A DNA stretch of 64,000 nt from Raphanus sativus (taxonomy: Eukaryota; Streptophyta; Magnoliopsida; Brassicales; Brassicaceae). The DNA is taken from positions 11,344,668 through 11,408,667 of the forward strand of contig NC_079519.1 of the NCBI RefSeq assembly GCF_000801105.2, read 5' to 3'. Shown in pieces: positions 1 to 10,806 of the stretch. The notes below the pieces were generated by a model that was not told the DNA's origin, searched no databases, and worked only from the letters and a program-made list of their open reading frames with translations. Position 1 is the first letter of the stretch. Each line of letters begins with the position of its first letter. The translations under genes were made by a program, and so were the position numbers.

Positions 1-665
1 CTCAAGGTCCTGAGGCGAAGTTATTTGCCGAACGTCAAGAAAGCGCCAGAAAAGATGTCGAGCGTGCATTTGGAGTCTTGCAAGCTCGTTTTGCAATTGT
101 TAGAAACCCGGCGCTTCTTTGGGACAAGGAGAAAATCAGCAACATTATCAGAGCATGTATCATACTACACAATATGATAGTAGAAGACGAACGAGATGGA
201 TACACTTATGAATACGATACAAATATGTGGTTAGAAGGAGAAATAAGCAGAAGTTCAGAGGTGGATTTATCGTTCTCTACCGACATGCCTACGAATCTCG
301 GTAATATAATTCCCACTCGGGAGGATCTTCGCGACCAAAGCATACATGAACGTTTGAAGACCGATTTAATTGCAAATATATTTGCAAAATTTGGAAACCA
401 ATAATCCTAATAAGTGTATGATCCTAATTATTGTATGTTTGATATTTGTTTTTTCAATAATCATAATTTTATTTTTCATAATTTATAATATTATTTTATT
501 CCAATGAGTTGCAAAAAAAAAAAAAATTTCATAAGAACCTCATTTTGAGATTCACCAATGGATTTACAAATGCTTCAAACTCCTTAACTTTTGATAATTA
601 ATTAAAATTAATTAATTTAATTCTGGAAAATTGCTTAGAACCTAGGTTCAGCAATGGAGTTGCTC
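1..665 (+). mobile_element. PIF/Harbinger transposon, right end
   Basis: The transposase tail is followed by about 260 bp of AT-rich sequence. This ends in GGAGTTGCTC (656-665), a Harbinger-like inverted terminus, with TAA at 666-668 as the expected 3-bp target duplication. The left end is outside the window, so the duplication cannot be confirmed. Confidence 0.6.
3..404 (+). CDS. PIF/Harbinger transposase (HARBI1/ALP1-like), C-terminal part
   Basis: The frame is open from the window edge, so only the last 133 residues are seen and the true start lies upstream. The segment DVERAFGVLQ is the conserved block that holds the third acidic residue (E) of the DDE nuclease in PIF/Harbinger transposases. 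It is followed by the typical block ending IIRACIILHNMIVEDE and a variable tail. These enzymes cut and paste Harbinger elements at 3-bp TWA targets. No stop or frameshift occurs in the visible part. Domesticated relatives such as ALP1 share the fold, but the adjacent transposon end argues for a TE copy. Confidence 0.8.
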   Translation, partial: QGPEAKLFAERQESARKDVERAFGVLQARFAIVRNPALLWDKEKISNIIRACIILHNMIVEDERDGYTYEYDTNMWLEGEISRSSEVDLSFSTDMPTNLGNIIPTREDLRDQSIHERLKTDLIANIFAKFGNQ

Positions 666-668
666 TAA

Positions 669-2823
669 GGGAGTTACTTAAGAAAAAGCAGTTACGAATA
701 TATAAAATACAATTTGGCAAAATAAAATATAACGAATACATGTAGAGCAAGAGCCCTATGTTAATAATATGAGGTTAAACAAAATCTATCGACCTCAGAC
801 AAGAAAGGTTTGAAAACGATACTGATAGAAGCTGCCGATTGCTACATTTCAAAAAAAAATATATGAAAATATCCCACTTGGAGGAGAAGGAGATGTATCA
901 GAGTCCTTCTGGTCAGAGCCCATAAGTGAAGACCCATGAGTCATTAAACAATTAATGGGACCACTCTAACTTAAACAAATCAGTGACTAATTAATTGTAT
1001 AATATACTATAGTTTAGGAGGTCATGGGGGCAAAGCATGATTTATCTCGTTGCTCAAACCGTGTCCCAATAGTAGAAGGGTTGTTTTGTAGGAAAGTCAG
1101 TGTTTAGAGTATTGTCGAGGGCAAATCAAGATAAAAACTCCGTCACTGTACTGCAGGTTTCGCGATGGTCCTATATATTTCATCCCGCCATATTCGCGTT
1201 TCAGTAACTTTTGAACAGATTCCATTCCTCGTGTTTTATATTACAAAAACAAAAAACAATTGAGAGAATGGAGGACATCATCATTATTATTTATTTTGTT
1301 TTCTTCTAAATATTAATTGTTTCATATTCCACATTTGGAACCATATACTTCATTTCTCGTCAGAAAAATAAAACATTAGGGTAACCAATCATACATCTAA
1401 GTAGTGCCTGCCCTAAAACATATGGTATTCTAAAGCTAACTAATAAAATAATGCCACATATTTGAAGGGGATGAGGTCTAAAGGAGCTAAATTTGGCCTC
1501 CAAAACTTTTGATTCATGGGTTTTATTTAGCTCATGACCGGTTATGTATCTTAAATTTTTTTTTTTTTCTGAAAACATCTTAAACTTTTTTAAAAACAGC
1601 AAATTAATACTTTTAGACTGGACAGTTTGACCTGTATAATCGAGACATAACCTGGTCTGGACGGATCCATTACTAACGCTTACGACTTGCACAGCCAGTT
1701 AAATCCGAAAAAGACTGCGAATAACCAATACAATTCACAGGAACACTTACATATATTTAGATGAGTTTGATTACGAAACCTTTAATGCACCTAGGTTGCG
1801 TGTGTTGGAACTTTGGGGATTAAGACAATAGGCTTTTCTTAACTCTCTTCTAACTTTTTCTATAAATAAAAAGAAGATTGGGATCAATTTTAAGACGAAC
1901 CATTTCAGAGTTTGGACGAGTTCGGTTAGGTGAGCCCCATCAACATTCGGGAAGCTTACCATCTGGTTTGGATTCATAACCATTGCATCAAATCCACAAA
2001 AATCCATCGTACTTTCTCATGAGATTTAAAAAAGCATGCAATGGAATAAAAAGGTAGTAGTTATAGAAGATCAGACATATTATAAATGAAACCATTATTG
2101 CATATGAGATGAAGACATGAGTAGAAGAACTTATAGAAGATCAGACATATTATAAATGAAACCATTATTGCATATGAGATGAAGACATGAGTAGAAGAAA
2201 TTAATAGAGACAAAGACACATTCATGTTTTTTAACAACAAAACAAAAACTTGTTAATACTAGAAAACAAAGTTTTTGAGTGGACTGGGTCTCACTTATGG
2301 ACTCCCCTGACACAGATCGGTCACAGTTTCCCTTATTCCTAGAGAAAACACTATTATTTGATAATTGATATACAGAGGAAGAGAAGGAACGCATTTAAGT
2401 AGTATTCACTGTTACTCTTTTGACCCATTTTATTCATCAATCTAACATCAGTTCCAGCAGTTATCTCTGTCAGGTTTCTATTCATATCTACACAACTTCA
2501 TTTAAATTCAAATATTATGGCTACTAGTCATATGAAACATACCATTAGGTTCACCATCAATCAAACCCCAGTCTAAACATTTTAGACTGTTCTCAAATCA
2601 ACAACAGAACATTAGAGACCTAAAATCAAGATGATGATTAAAGAAGCCAAGTATGATTGAATGACTTTTTCCTTTCAGTAACACATGAGTAAATGAGAAA
2701 GGTCTCAGTAGCTACAGGAAGCTACATGTCCATGGATGGTAAAAGAAGAATGAGAAATTACATGGTAACAATATATGCGATAGGAAAAGGCACCTTTTCG
2801 GATGTATATAATATTTCAACGTT
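669..2823. other. Intergenic, AT-rich, no gene recognised
   Basis: Only short ORFs without family resemblance are seen on either strand. The one clear structure is a 70-bp tandem duplication at 2061-2200. Confidence 0.5.
2061..2200. repeat. 70-bp tandem duplication
   Basis: Two adjacent 70-bp units (2061-2130 and 2131-2200), both starting TTATAGAAGATCAG, differ only at the last base (c versus a). This implies a recent duplication. Confidence 0.95.
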
Positions 2824-4283
2824 TTAAGTTCTACCATCGACATCGAGTCCAGCACCTGTCCAACCTCCTCTGCCTTTGTTCATGATTCCAATTCCTCTTC
2901 CCCTACCTTGAATCTGCGGTTTCTTTCTCGATTTTGATTCTCCTTCAACTGTTGCTGGTCTATGTTCTTTACCTCCCTCCTCTTCCTTCGCTTCAGTTTT
3001 TTCCGGGGGAGTCTGATTAGCATTGGCTGCTGGTGGAGAGCTGTCTAGTACAGATTTAGGCTCTGGTTCATGGGCCTAATATGATGGAACACAGTCAGAA
3101 ATATTTAACATCTTTCATGCATCTACCTATAGCCAAGCAATTCGAACTGATACGCATGCACCGTTTGCGAAGAAGTAGCCAAGGTTAGCAACATATTCAT
3201 ACAGGAACTGGCCAGTTCTTCTATTCTAAGAATAAGTTGCATTATGAGAAACAAATGGGATGTAAACTAGAAGGAGAGATTGCTGCTAACTTGCTGAATA
3301 GAAGTAGATGATCGATTCGGATTCAGTGCCTCTAGTCTTCTTTTCAGTTCCTCTAAGTCTGGCGTACTGCGTATTGCTGCTTTCTTGTACCTGTGATTAC
3401 AATTTATTTACAGAAGGACAGAAAACCGGTTATTTTCGGAAGTAAGCATGATTTACGAGGCCTATGATAACTGAAATATCAATTCATATAACTTGGGTTT
3501 ATTACTATAGAGCATCATCAAAGCTATGACTGTTAAATATCTATTTCTACTATAGAGCACACAAAGAGGCAACAGAAAAGCTCGCAGCAACCTAAAACAA
3601 ACTCCATTATGTCAAGATATAAAACGTTGAGAAACATAAATGAAAAGAAGAGAAAAACCTTTCTGGCTTCATCTTCTCTCAACTTTGCAGCATGGATCCT
3701 CTCAGTAGAGAGTTCAATTTTCTTTCTCAAGTGTTCCAGTGCTTAAGATGATCCAACGACAACAAAAAAAAAAAAGGAAAAACGAAGAAATCAACCAGGT
3801 GTTCCATCCAAGATGCAAAGGAATAAGAAGTGAAACTTGGGGGTAGAGCTGCTTTCTTAGGAGCAGCAGTGAGTTTCATTTCCAAATTCCCTTTCCACAT
3901 CTCTTATCTTTGACTAATTCTCCTCAATGTATCTAAAGTATCAAAGAAAGCAAACTAACAGTAAGTTTCATCTTCTCAATGAGCTGAATAAACAACAAGT
4001 AGTACATTCAGCATCCATGTTCCAAAGAAGAGATTTTAAGAGGCGAGGCTATCATCATTTCACTCTCTAACCAAATCAATCAAACATATTAGAGAAACAA
4101 ACAACTGCTTACTTCTTCAGCTGAAGCTGCTCTTCCTCGATTATCTGGTTTCCAAAGGAAAAGAAAAATCATCAGATCGAGAGTAAATGGTAGGATCACC
4201 TTCTCTGTGTAGGCAATAACAGGAGCTTCTCTTGCAAGTCCATCGAGACCTATCTCTACCTTCAGTTTTGGATCCCAAGCCAT
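2824..4283 (-). pseudogene. Junctophilin-like coiled-coil protein gene (At5g51840-like), probably broken
   Basis: Six exon-like blocks are recognisable: 4200-4283 (starts MAWDPKLKVEIGLDGLAREA), 4113-4144 (IIEEEQLQLKK), about 3849-3932, 3659-3741 (LEHLRKKIELSTERIHAAKL), 3291-3390 (DLEELKRRLEALNPN) and 2824-3075 (basic, Gly/Arg-rich tail ending GGWTGAGLDVDGRT). The third block retains DVERE and, in another frame, LEMKLTAAPKKAAL. It has a TAG at 3914-3916, all three frames close, and no GT follows its expected end at 3849. Skipping it also breaks the frame. The first intron is only 55 bp. A linking exon between 3659 and 3390 is not found. The identity comes from position beside FRK7 and from recall; the function is unknown. 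An unusual exon structure could mimic decay. Confidence 0.6.
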
Positions 4284-4464
4284 CCTTCTTCTTCTTCCTC
4301 GTAATCAATTTCATTCACATTATTCGCTCTCCGGCGAGACAAGTTCGTTAAGTTTTAACCCAAGACTCAACGTTCCGTTTTTAACGCCGTTATAAATGAT
4401 ATACCCCAGCTTCATTCCCACTTCCCGAAATATCAAATTTTGACTTCAATATATTTATTTTTAC

Positions 4465-4476
4465 GGGGGGGGGGGG
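4465..4476. repeat. Poly-G tract (12 G)
   Basis: An uninterrupted run of 12 G lies between the junctophilin-like locus and the 3' end of FRK7. It could also be a length-error hotspot. Confidence 0.9.
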
Positions 4477-4629
4477 CTACTCACGTTCTGACTAGTAGTT
4501 CGCTTAGGTATATACGCCAATGAGTTATGTTCAGAAAACGAAACGGCAAGCAGTTTAAAACTAAAATATCCTTACTCCGCAACAATAAACGACAAGCAGT
4601 TTAAAACCAAATCAAAACTCCAGAAGATC

Positions 4630-4647
4630 AACACACACACACACACA
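4630..4647. repeat. (AC)n microsatellite
   Basis: A short AC dinucleotide run in the region just downstream of the FRK7 stop codon. Confidence 0.9.
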
Positions 4648-4753
4648 ACATTCTCGAGTTCCTACAAATTGGGAAAAAAGAGAGAAAAAACAAACAAAGA
4701 AAGATACAGGGAATGGAACTGAGTTCACTCAAAAAGAGACTTTATGAGCATTT

Positions 4754-6416
4754 TCAGGAGCGAGAAGATTTGACAAGTTCTTGAACAGCATCCATGGTGG
4801 GCATCGCTGGAATCGCTCCTCTCTCTGTTACAGTAATGGCTCCACAAGCGTTTGCGAATAGAAGCGCCTCTCTTAGCTTCTTCTCATCCTGCACCATTTC
4901 CCAAACGTGTTACCTACCTTAGTTTACAAGCCATAGAAGGAAAAAAATGAAAGAGATACGTACAGTGAGAAGAGTGAGATCAGAAGCTAAGCTGTTCAAA
5001 AGACCGCTCACGAATGCATCTCCTGCACCTGTTGTGTCAACCGCTTTCACTTTCACTCCACCAACTCTACCTTTAAACGCCTACAAGATCACAAAAGCTA
5101 CACCATAATAATAATATCTACAGCCTGAGTGTGTTATGTAAATGATTAGACAAGCAAACCTTAGTGTAGTATCTACACCCATTAGGTCCTTCTGAAACAA
5201 CAAGAAGCTTAAGGTTTGGATGAAACAGCTTTTGCAACACAACTTCATCACTGTAAGGATCATCTCCACCAGTCAGGAATGTAATCTCATCCTCACTGAT
5301 CTGAAAAAAATTCCCAGACAAAGACTTAGTAATGATGATCTGAACTTGGGAGGGAGAGCATCATCATACCTTTATAACATCTGCTAGATGCCAGATACTC
5401 ATGATCTCTTTCCTTGCAGCTTCCTCTGATGGCCACAATGGTAACCTCAAGTTTGGGTCATACGACAAGAGACTCCCTGCGGCTTTAGCGATTTTCATGG
5501 CTGCGAGATGAGTCGATCGGCAAGGTTCCTTGATCAAACTGATTGATCCGTAATGAAAGATCTTGGCCTGTGAGAAGCCACTGGAGTTAGTGTGTCCCCC
5601 TCATCGTTACAAAAAAAGAGAAACATTAAATGAATCTTTAATTACCTTTTGGATTAAGTTCTTGTCAAGCTCAGACTCCGTGAGAAGCATATCAGCACTC
5701 GGGTGTCTGAAGAACAGAAACTCCCTCTCTCCATCACCTCTTAGCGTAACAAAGGCGAGAGCAGTACGTGCTTTGTGGTCGAATCTCATCCCAGAGTTAT
5801 CCACGTTGTTCAGCCTTAGAATCTCAGCTAACATTTTTCCAAACTCATCATCACCAACCTACAACGAAGATTTAGAAGTTTAAACAACGAGAGAAGCCAT
5901 TTGGTTGATGGATTAATCATCAAACCTTTCCAATGAAAGCAGAGGAGCCACCGAGTCTAGAGACACCAACAGCAACATTAGCAGGTGCACCTCCTGGAGC
6001 TTTCTTGAAAGCTGGTGCTTCAGCGAGCGAAACACCTCCCACCGTTGGCACAAAATCGATCAACATTTCACCGAAACAGACCACGAGAGTCTCTGAACGT
6101 CCTGTGTCGATCGTTAGTTTCTTGAGATGACCTGTTATCAGAAACAATGCATAGTTCAAATTCTATAGATCAAATGAAACACAAGGCAAGATTACAGAGA
6201 CATAACCCAAGAAAACAGAGATCTATAGAAGCATAACCCAAGAACAGAGATTTCATCAAAGATCAAAGCTTTATGGAGACACAATCAAACCCAGAAACTT
6301 AAAATGAAAACCCAGTTCGAATCCAGCTGGATAAAGATCATTCGACGGCGTTAGATCAAGAATGGTGCATGAACAAAAAAGATCTCAAACGAACCTGACA
6401 TGGCGTTCTCACACAT
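4754..6416 (-). CDS. FRK7: Fructokinase (pfkB family), FRK7 ortholog
   Basis: It phosphorylates fructose to fructose-6-phosphate with ATP, in the cytosol as judged by the absence of a transit peptide. Seven exons with GT-AG introns and consistent phases: 6395-6416, 5926-6131, 5646-5858, 5370-5567, 5160-5300, 4964-5080 and 4754-4888. They give 343 residues, the length I recall for Arabidopsis FRK7 (At5g51830). The N-terminal pfkB signature is [10 protein letters not shown]. The C-terminal signature [12 protein letters not shown] carries the catalytic Asp of GAGD. The first exon is tiny (MCENAMSG, the G codon split by the intron), and its ATG at 6414-6416 aligns with the Arabidopsis N-terminus. 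No lesion is seen. PGM, its Arabidopsis neighbour, is head-to-head about 19 kb away. Confidence 0.93.
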
Positions 6417-6560
6417 GATCTTCAGATTCGAAAGACAGAAAGGGAAACAGAGGGATCTACGAGGAAAACAGAGAGAGAGAGGAGGAGATTTGAAAATTCG
6501 TGTGCTTTTGTTTCCGGTAATTGTTAGTAGAGATGAAGAGACGAAGTTGGTTATGTATTA

Positions 6561-6579
6561 GTATATAATAATGACGTCA
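6561..6579 (-). promoter_or_regulatory. FRK7 core promoter: TATA-like box and TGACGTCA
   Basis: About 150 bp upstream of the FRK7 ATG, the minus strand reads TATTATATAC (6561-6570). Just beyond it is the palindrome TGACGTCA (6572-6579), a bZIP-type ACGT element. Assignment is by position only. Confidence 0.45.
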
Positions 6580-7154
6580 CCACATTTGTGAATATTCCTG
6601 TCTAATAACCAAAAATATATTTTTTATACAGAAAATCACTTTTACAGTCCGTGTGACGACGGTGTGTATGTGTGTGAGTGAGTGAGAAAATTAATGTGGA
6701 CCGACAAAAATAGATTTAAAAAGTTAAATCCTTTTCGTAAATAGAAAGGACATGAATGTTAATTATTTGCTGCGTGTTCTCCAAGTGAAACTTAAAATTC
6801 TTAATAGCCTGCCTAATGCGGTATTATTTCTATATTTAAATTATAAGATAGATGTTTTAACCTTTTGTATTTAAATGATTAACTTATAAAATTTCAATTA
6901 ATATTAATCTATATGCATTTTATAAAGTGAGTCTATAATAAATATTTAGATGATAAATAATTAAATTATGTATTAATAATATGTGTAAACAGATAATGGT
7001 GTTTATGTATTTATTGAAAAAAAAAAAATTAGTAAATAGATAATTATCATAATTTGATATGTATGAAATAGTCAAACCATCAATTTTAAAAAAATATAGA
7101 TGGAGTATATTTTATTGATTTGAATATTTTATAAGACGGTTATGTTAATAGGCT

Positions 7155-7163
7155 ATAATTATA
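7155..7163. repeat. MULE-1 target site duplication, left copy
   Basis: ATAATTATA, identical to 12494-12502. A 9-bp duplication is characteristic of Mutator-like elements. Confidence 0.85.
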
Positions 7164-8150
7164 GGGAAAATTGCTAAAAACAACCTAAATATTGAAGTCA
7201 AATGCATTAGTGTACCTCAATTTCAGTCAAATGCAGAACCAACCTAAATGGAAGATGAAAATACCATTTAGTCCTTATGAACAAACAAAAAAACGGAGGG
7301 GTATTTACGTTTCTATTCTTTTGGAAGTCTACATGTAGAAGAATGAAGTCTACATATTTTTAGACCTCCAGCGAAGTCTAATTTGTAGACTTGATGTGTA
7401 GTCTACACCAAAATTTTATCTAATATTTTATTTTAAAATTGTTTAAAAATAATTATTGTGATAGATTTTAACTAATCATTAATATAATGGATAGTATGAA
7501 GTAAATATATTAAAATTTTATATAACTGAACAATTTTAAAGAATATATACTAAATTGGTAACCATATGTTAAACAATGTTCATAGTTTAGAAACAAAAGG
7601 TTCTAACATGTTATGTCTCTTAGTGGTAGATTTTTAGGGTTAGACTTTAGATTTTGATTTTTTTTTGTTTTATTGACTTAAATGTGCTTATTAATGTTTT
7701 GTAGTTTATATTTTGTGTAATTTTGATATTTGATACAGTAAAGGAAACTTTTTGATTATCAAACAAACTATTTAGGGTTTGAGATTTGTGGTTTAGGGTT
7801 TCGTAGATCTACAATAAAGTCTATAATGCTAGAGACGTCGTTTTCAGTCTACATTTTTAAATTTTGTTAACAAAATTTTATTATTTTAAATTAAATTGAG
7901 TTTTAAGAATAAAATGTGAAATCACATACTATAACTATTAAATAAAAAATAAAATTAAAGTTCAGTAAATTTTATGTTAAAATTATTAAAACAATAATGA
8001 ATTAACAACAATAATAAAATTATCATTGTAGACATTCAATAAGGTCTACTACGTTACAATAAAACCTACTTTTAATTTTTAATTTTAGTAGACTTCAAAA
8101 GAAGTCTACAATGTCGGCAATCTTTTAACCTAGTTACATTTATGTCTCCA

Positions 8151-8158
8151 TATATAAA
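8151..8158 (+). promoter_or_regulatory. TATA box of MULE-1 plus-strand transcription unit
   Basis: TATATAAA sits about 35 bp upstream of ATGGCTGCAAAACTC (ATG at 8184). The same arrangement (CCTAGTT, GTCTCC, TATATAA, ACACA-TCTCTCTC, then ATGGCTGCA) recurs in MULE-2 at 19831-19903. This supports a conserved Pol II promoter. Confidence 0.6.
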
Positions 8159-8183
8159 TGAAATTTACACAATCTCTCTCTAA

Positions 8184-8255
8184 AATGGCTGCAAAACTCT
8201 CTTACTTCTCTCTAAAACTCTCTCCCTTCTCTCTAAACTCTCTCATTTCTCTCTA
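8184..8255 (+). other. Short ORF at the head of the MULE-1 cassette array
   Basis: ATGGCTGCA opens a 23-codon ORF of repeated Leu/Ser/Phe codons in a CT-rich stretch. MULE-2 has ATGGCTGCAACAAAAGTG then TAA at the same place. The start region is conserved but the peptide is not, so it may mark a leader exon rather than a protein. Confidence 0.35.
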
Positions 8256-8299
8256 AAATCCTCTCATGTTTTTCTCACAAAGTTATGTTGTCATTTTAG

Positions 8300-9540
8300 G
8301 TATTATGATTCATGGTTTTCATATTCTCCTTTAAAAATGTAAGTTTTAGATCTATAGACTTTAAATGTGTATTTTTTATGTTATTTATTTCTCACATATC
8401 TTTTTGCAGGTATTACCATTGATGGTTTTCATCTCCTCCTCTAAAATGTAAGTTTAGATCTATAGATTTTAAATGTGTATTTATAAGTTTATAATCAAAT
8501 AAAGTTATAGATCAAACTCTGTGCATTTACTTTTATACTATTTTATCTGATAAATTTTATTTTAAATTATTTTCAGATTTAAAACTGTTTTTCATATTTC
8601 AAAATGTATAGATTTTTTCAGATCTGAAAATTATCTGACAGTGTAGACTTTAAATGAAGTCTGCTTATAAAGTTAACTAAACCACACATTTTAAGTAGAC
8701 TTCACGGGAAGTCTACCAAAATATGACTTTAGTCTTTTTTCTTATGCTTTTTTAATATTTATCTTATTTTGCAGGTATTTTCTTCCATGGTTGTTATCTC
8801 CTCCTCCAAAAGATGTAAGAATTACATTTATAGATTTTAAATATTTATTTCTGTAATTATATTTAAATAAAGTTACATATTAAAACTCTATGTCTTTAGT
8901 CTATTACTATTTTCATATAAATTATATTTTCTAAAGCTTTTAGATTTAAACTTATTTGATATTTTTAATATATACATTTTTCAGATTTAGATTTTTTTCT
9001 ATATGGTAGACTTCAAATGAAGTCTATCTAAAAGTCAGGGCTAGTAGACTTCACTTGAAGTCTAATAGCCTTGATTTTTAAGTAGATTTCATTAAAAACT
9101 CACTCAAATATTATTTTAATTTTATTTTATTTCTCATAAAGTTATTTTATTTTGCAAATATTCTCTTCCAAAATTTTCAAATCATCTTCCTAAAAATGTA
9201 AGATTTACATTTATTCATTATAAATATATTTTGTGTTTATATTGAACTAAATTTATAGATTCATATTTTATTTTTTTTCTTTGATACAAGGTTGACAAAA
9301 AAATAGTTTTTGAAATATCTTTAGAAAAAAAAAATCAAATTTCTAAATGTACAATTTTGGATCTGAAAGTTTTCCGTTAGTGTAGACTTCAACTAAAGTC
9401 TACTGAACAATAAACTTTAAGTAGATTTAATAAAAAGTCTACTAAAATATGATTTATTTTTGTATCTTATTTTTTCTCATAATTTTATCTTACTTTGCAG
9501 GTACTTTTTCCAAGATTTTATTTGAGGCATCAAGATTATG
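8300..9540 (+). repeat. Tandem exon-like cassettes in MULE-1
   Basis: Diverged copies of a 38-40 nt segment are bounded by an acceptor-like ...AG and a donor-like GTAAG. They lie at 8300-8338, 8410-8447, 8775-8814, about 9158-9197 (acceptor decayed to GCAA) and 9501 onward (terminal, no donor). Each reads roughly GTATT..TTC.ATGGTT, then an ATCTCCTCCT-like block, then AAAATG before GTAAG. From the second copy on they recur about every 365 bp, with GTAGACTT/AAGTCTAC palindromes in the intron-like gaps. Confidence 0.6.
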
Positions 9541-10075
9541 AAAAATCAAACACAGTCAAATAAATTCCTTTGTAATATTTTCTCATAATAAAATATTCAT
9601 TTTTTAATAATTTTGGATGCATAATCAATAAAAATTGTATTCACTTTTAGTTTTGTTTCACTTGTATGATAGTATTAATTTGTTGTTAGATATTGGTTTT
9701 TTACAAGAACTAATCAACCAAACAAGTGAAACCACCATGAGGTAAAACAATAACTAACACACATGTGAGTAGAAGAAAATCTAAACAAAAATTTCAAGAA
9801 ATTTTAAGAGTAAAACTAATCACAAATTTTTGCAAAAAAAATTCAAGTGTATAATTATAACACATTAACTTTTGAAATTCATCCAAAACCATTAAAATTT
9901 ACTAACACACACTGTAACATAACTATATAATAAAAATATATGATGATTAATACACAAATGCACTTCTAATAGAATTTATGACGTAGACTTCAAATTGTAA
10001 TCTACATTCTTAAATTTAGAAAGACGTCTACACTTGTTATCTAACATATATCCAAACCAAAAATTTGTAGTGTAC

Positions 10076-10318
10076 TTAGTTTTGACTTGATACACAAAGG
10101 CGTACAAAGTGTGTATTAGATAACTCAATCAAATTCTGCACTTTTCGATCATTCGTGACATGCATAAGTTCACCATGTGTATAACCATCATATATACAGA
10201 ACATTCTCCCAACTCCAACAAAGAGCCTTTCTCCACTCATTCTCTGTATACTGCCGGTAATTGAGTCATTGTCTCCAAAAAAATACAAGTTTACATAATT
10301 AACGAATAAATATTTCAT
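10076..10318 (-). pseudogene. Transposase N-terminal-like fragment, diverged copy
   Basis: The minus-strand ORF of 80 residues contains NDSITGSIQRMSGERLFVGV and GRMFCIYDGYTHGELMHV. It is clearly a diverged duplicate of the segment at 10643-10806 (shared blocks: DSIT or EMTQ..., GRMF, DG.TH.EL). It starts inside the homology and ends at a stop, and is probably not functional. Confidence 0.45.
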
Positions 10319-10496
10319 GTTTCATAAAACTATAAACGTAGACATACAAATATGTCTACAATTAACACCTAACAACATTGTAAAATCAAAAGTACTATAA
10401 TTTCATAATTACAACTGTTTTTCTTTTTAAAATCACTCAAACCCATTAGGGTTAACTAACACACATTTTCAAACAAATGTCTTAGTTTGTAACATA

Positions 10497-10607
10497 TTGT
10501 AACACACACTTTCAACGATTATTAAAGAAAACTTCAAACCCACGCTGCATATGTTTGAAAGAAAAAAAACATTGTTACCCAATAATCGTTGAAAGTGTGT
10601 GTTACAA
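10497..10607. repeat. Perfect 27-bp inverted repeat with 57-nt loop
   Basis: Arm 10497-10523 (starting TTGTAACACACAC) is exactly complementary to 10581-10607. It lies between the two transposase-like fragments of MULE-1. Confidence 0.9.
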
Positions 10608-10642
10608 ATCACTCAACACACTTAACCAATATGTTTTTAGTC

Positions 10643-10806
10643 TAGATCATAATCTTCTTGTACCATTTGAAGAAGTTCAACATGTGTACAACCATCTTTC
10701 AAAGGGAACATTCTCCGTCCCTTCTTTTTATTGACCACAAACTCCCACAATGAGCCTTTCTCCACCCATTCTCCGTATACGGCCGGTAATTGAGTCATTT
10801 CCTGCA
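10643..10806 (-). pseudogene. MULE transposase N-terminal-like segment (MuDR-type)
   Basis: The minus strand reads EMTQLPAVYGEWVEKGSLWE, then FVVNKKKGRRMFPLKDGCTH, then VELLQMVQEDYDLD. The pattern Y-G-x-W-x(4)-G-x-W-x-F, then a basic run, then a short helix with MVQE is typical of the N-terminal plug domain of plant MULE transposases. Nothing of the catalytic DDE domain follows. A possible upstream exon (MLSFARFMSLDG, about 12050-12090) is cut by a stop. Confidence 0.5.

Noticed and set aside
8300..9540. CRISPR-like array
   Set aside because: Repeat units are diverged, of unequal spacing, and in a plant nuclear genome; explained by tandem duplication within a MULE.
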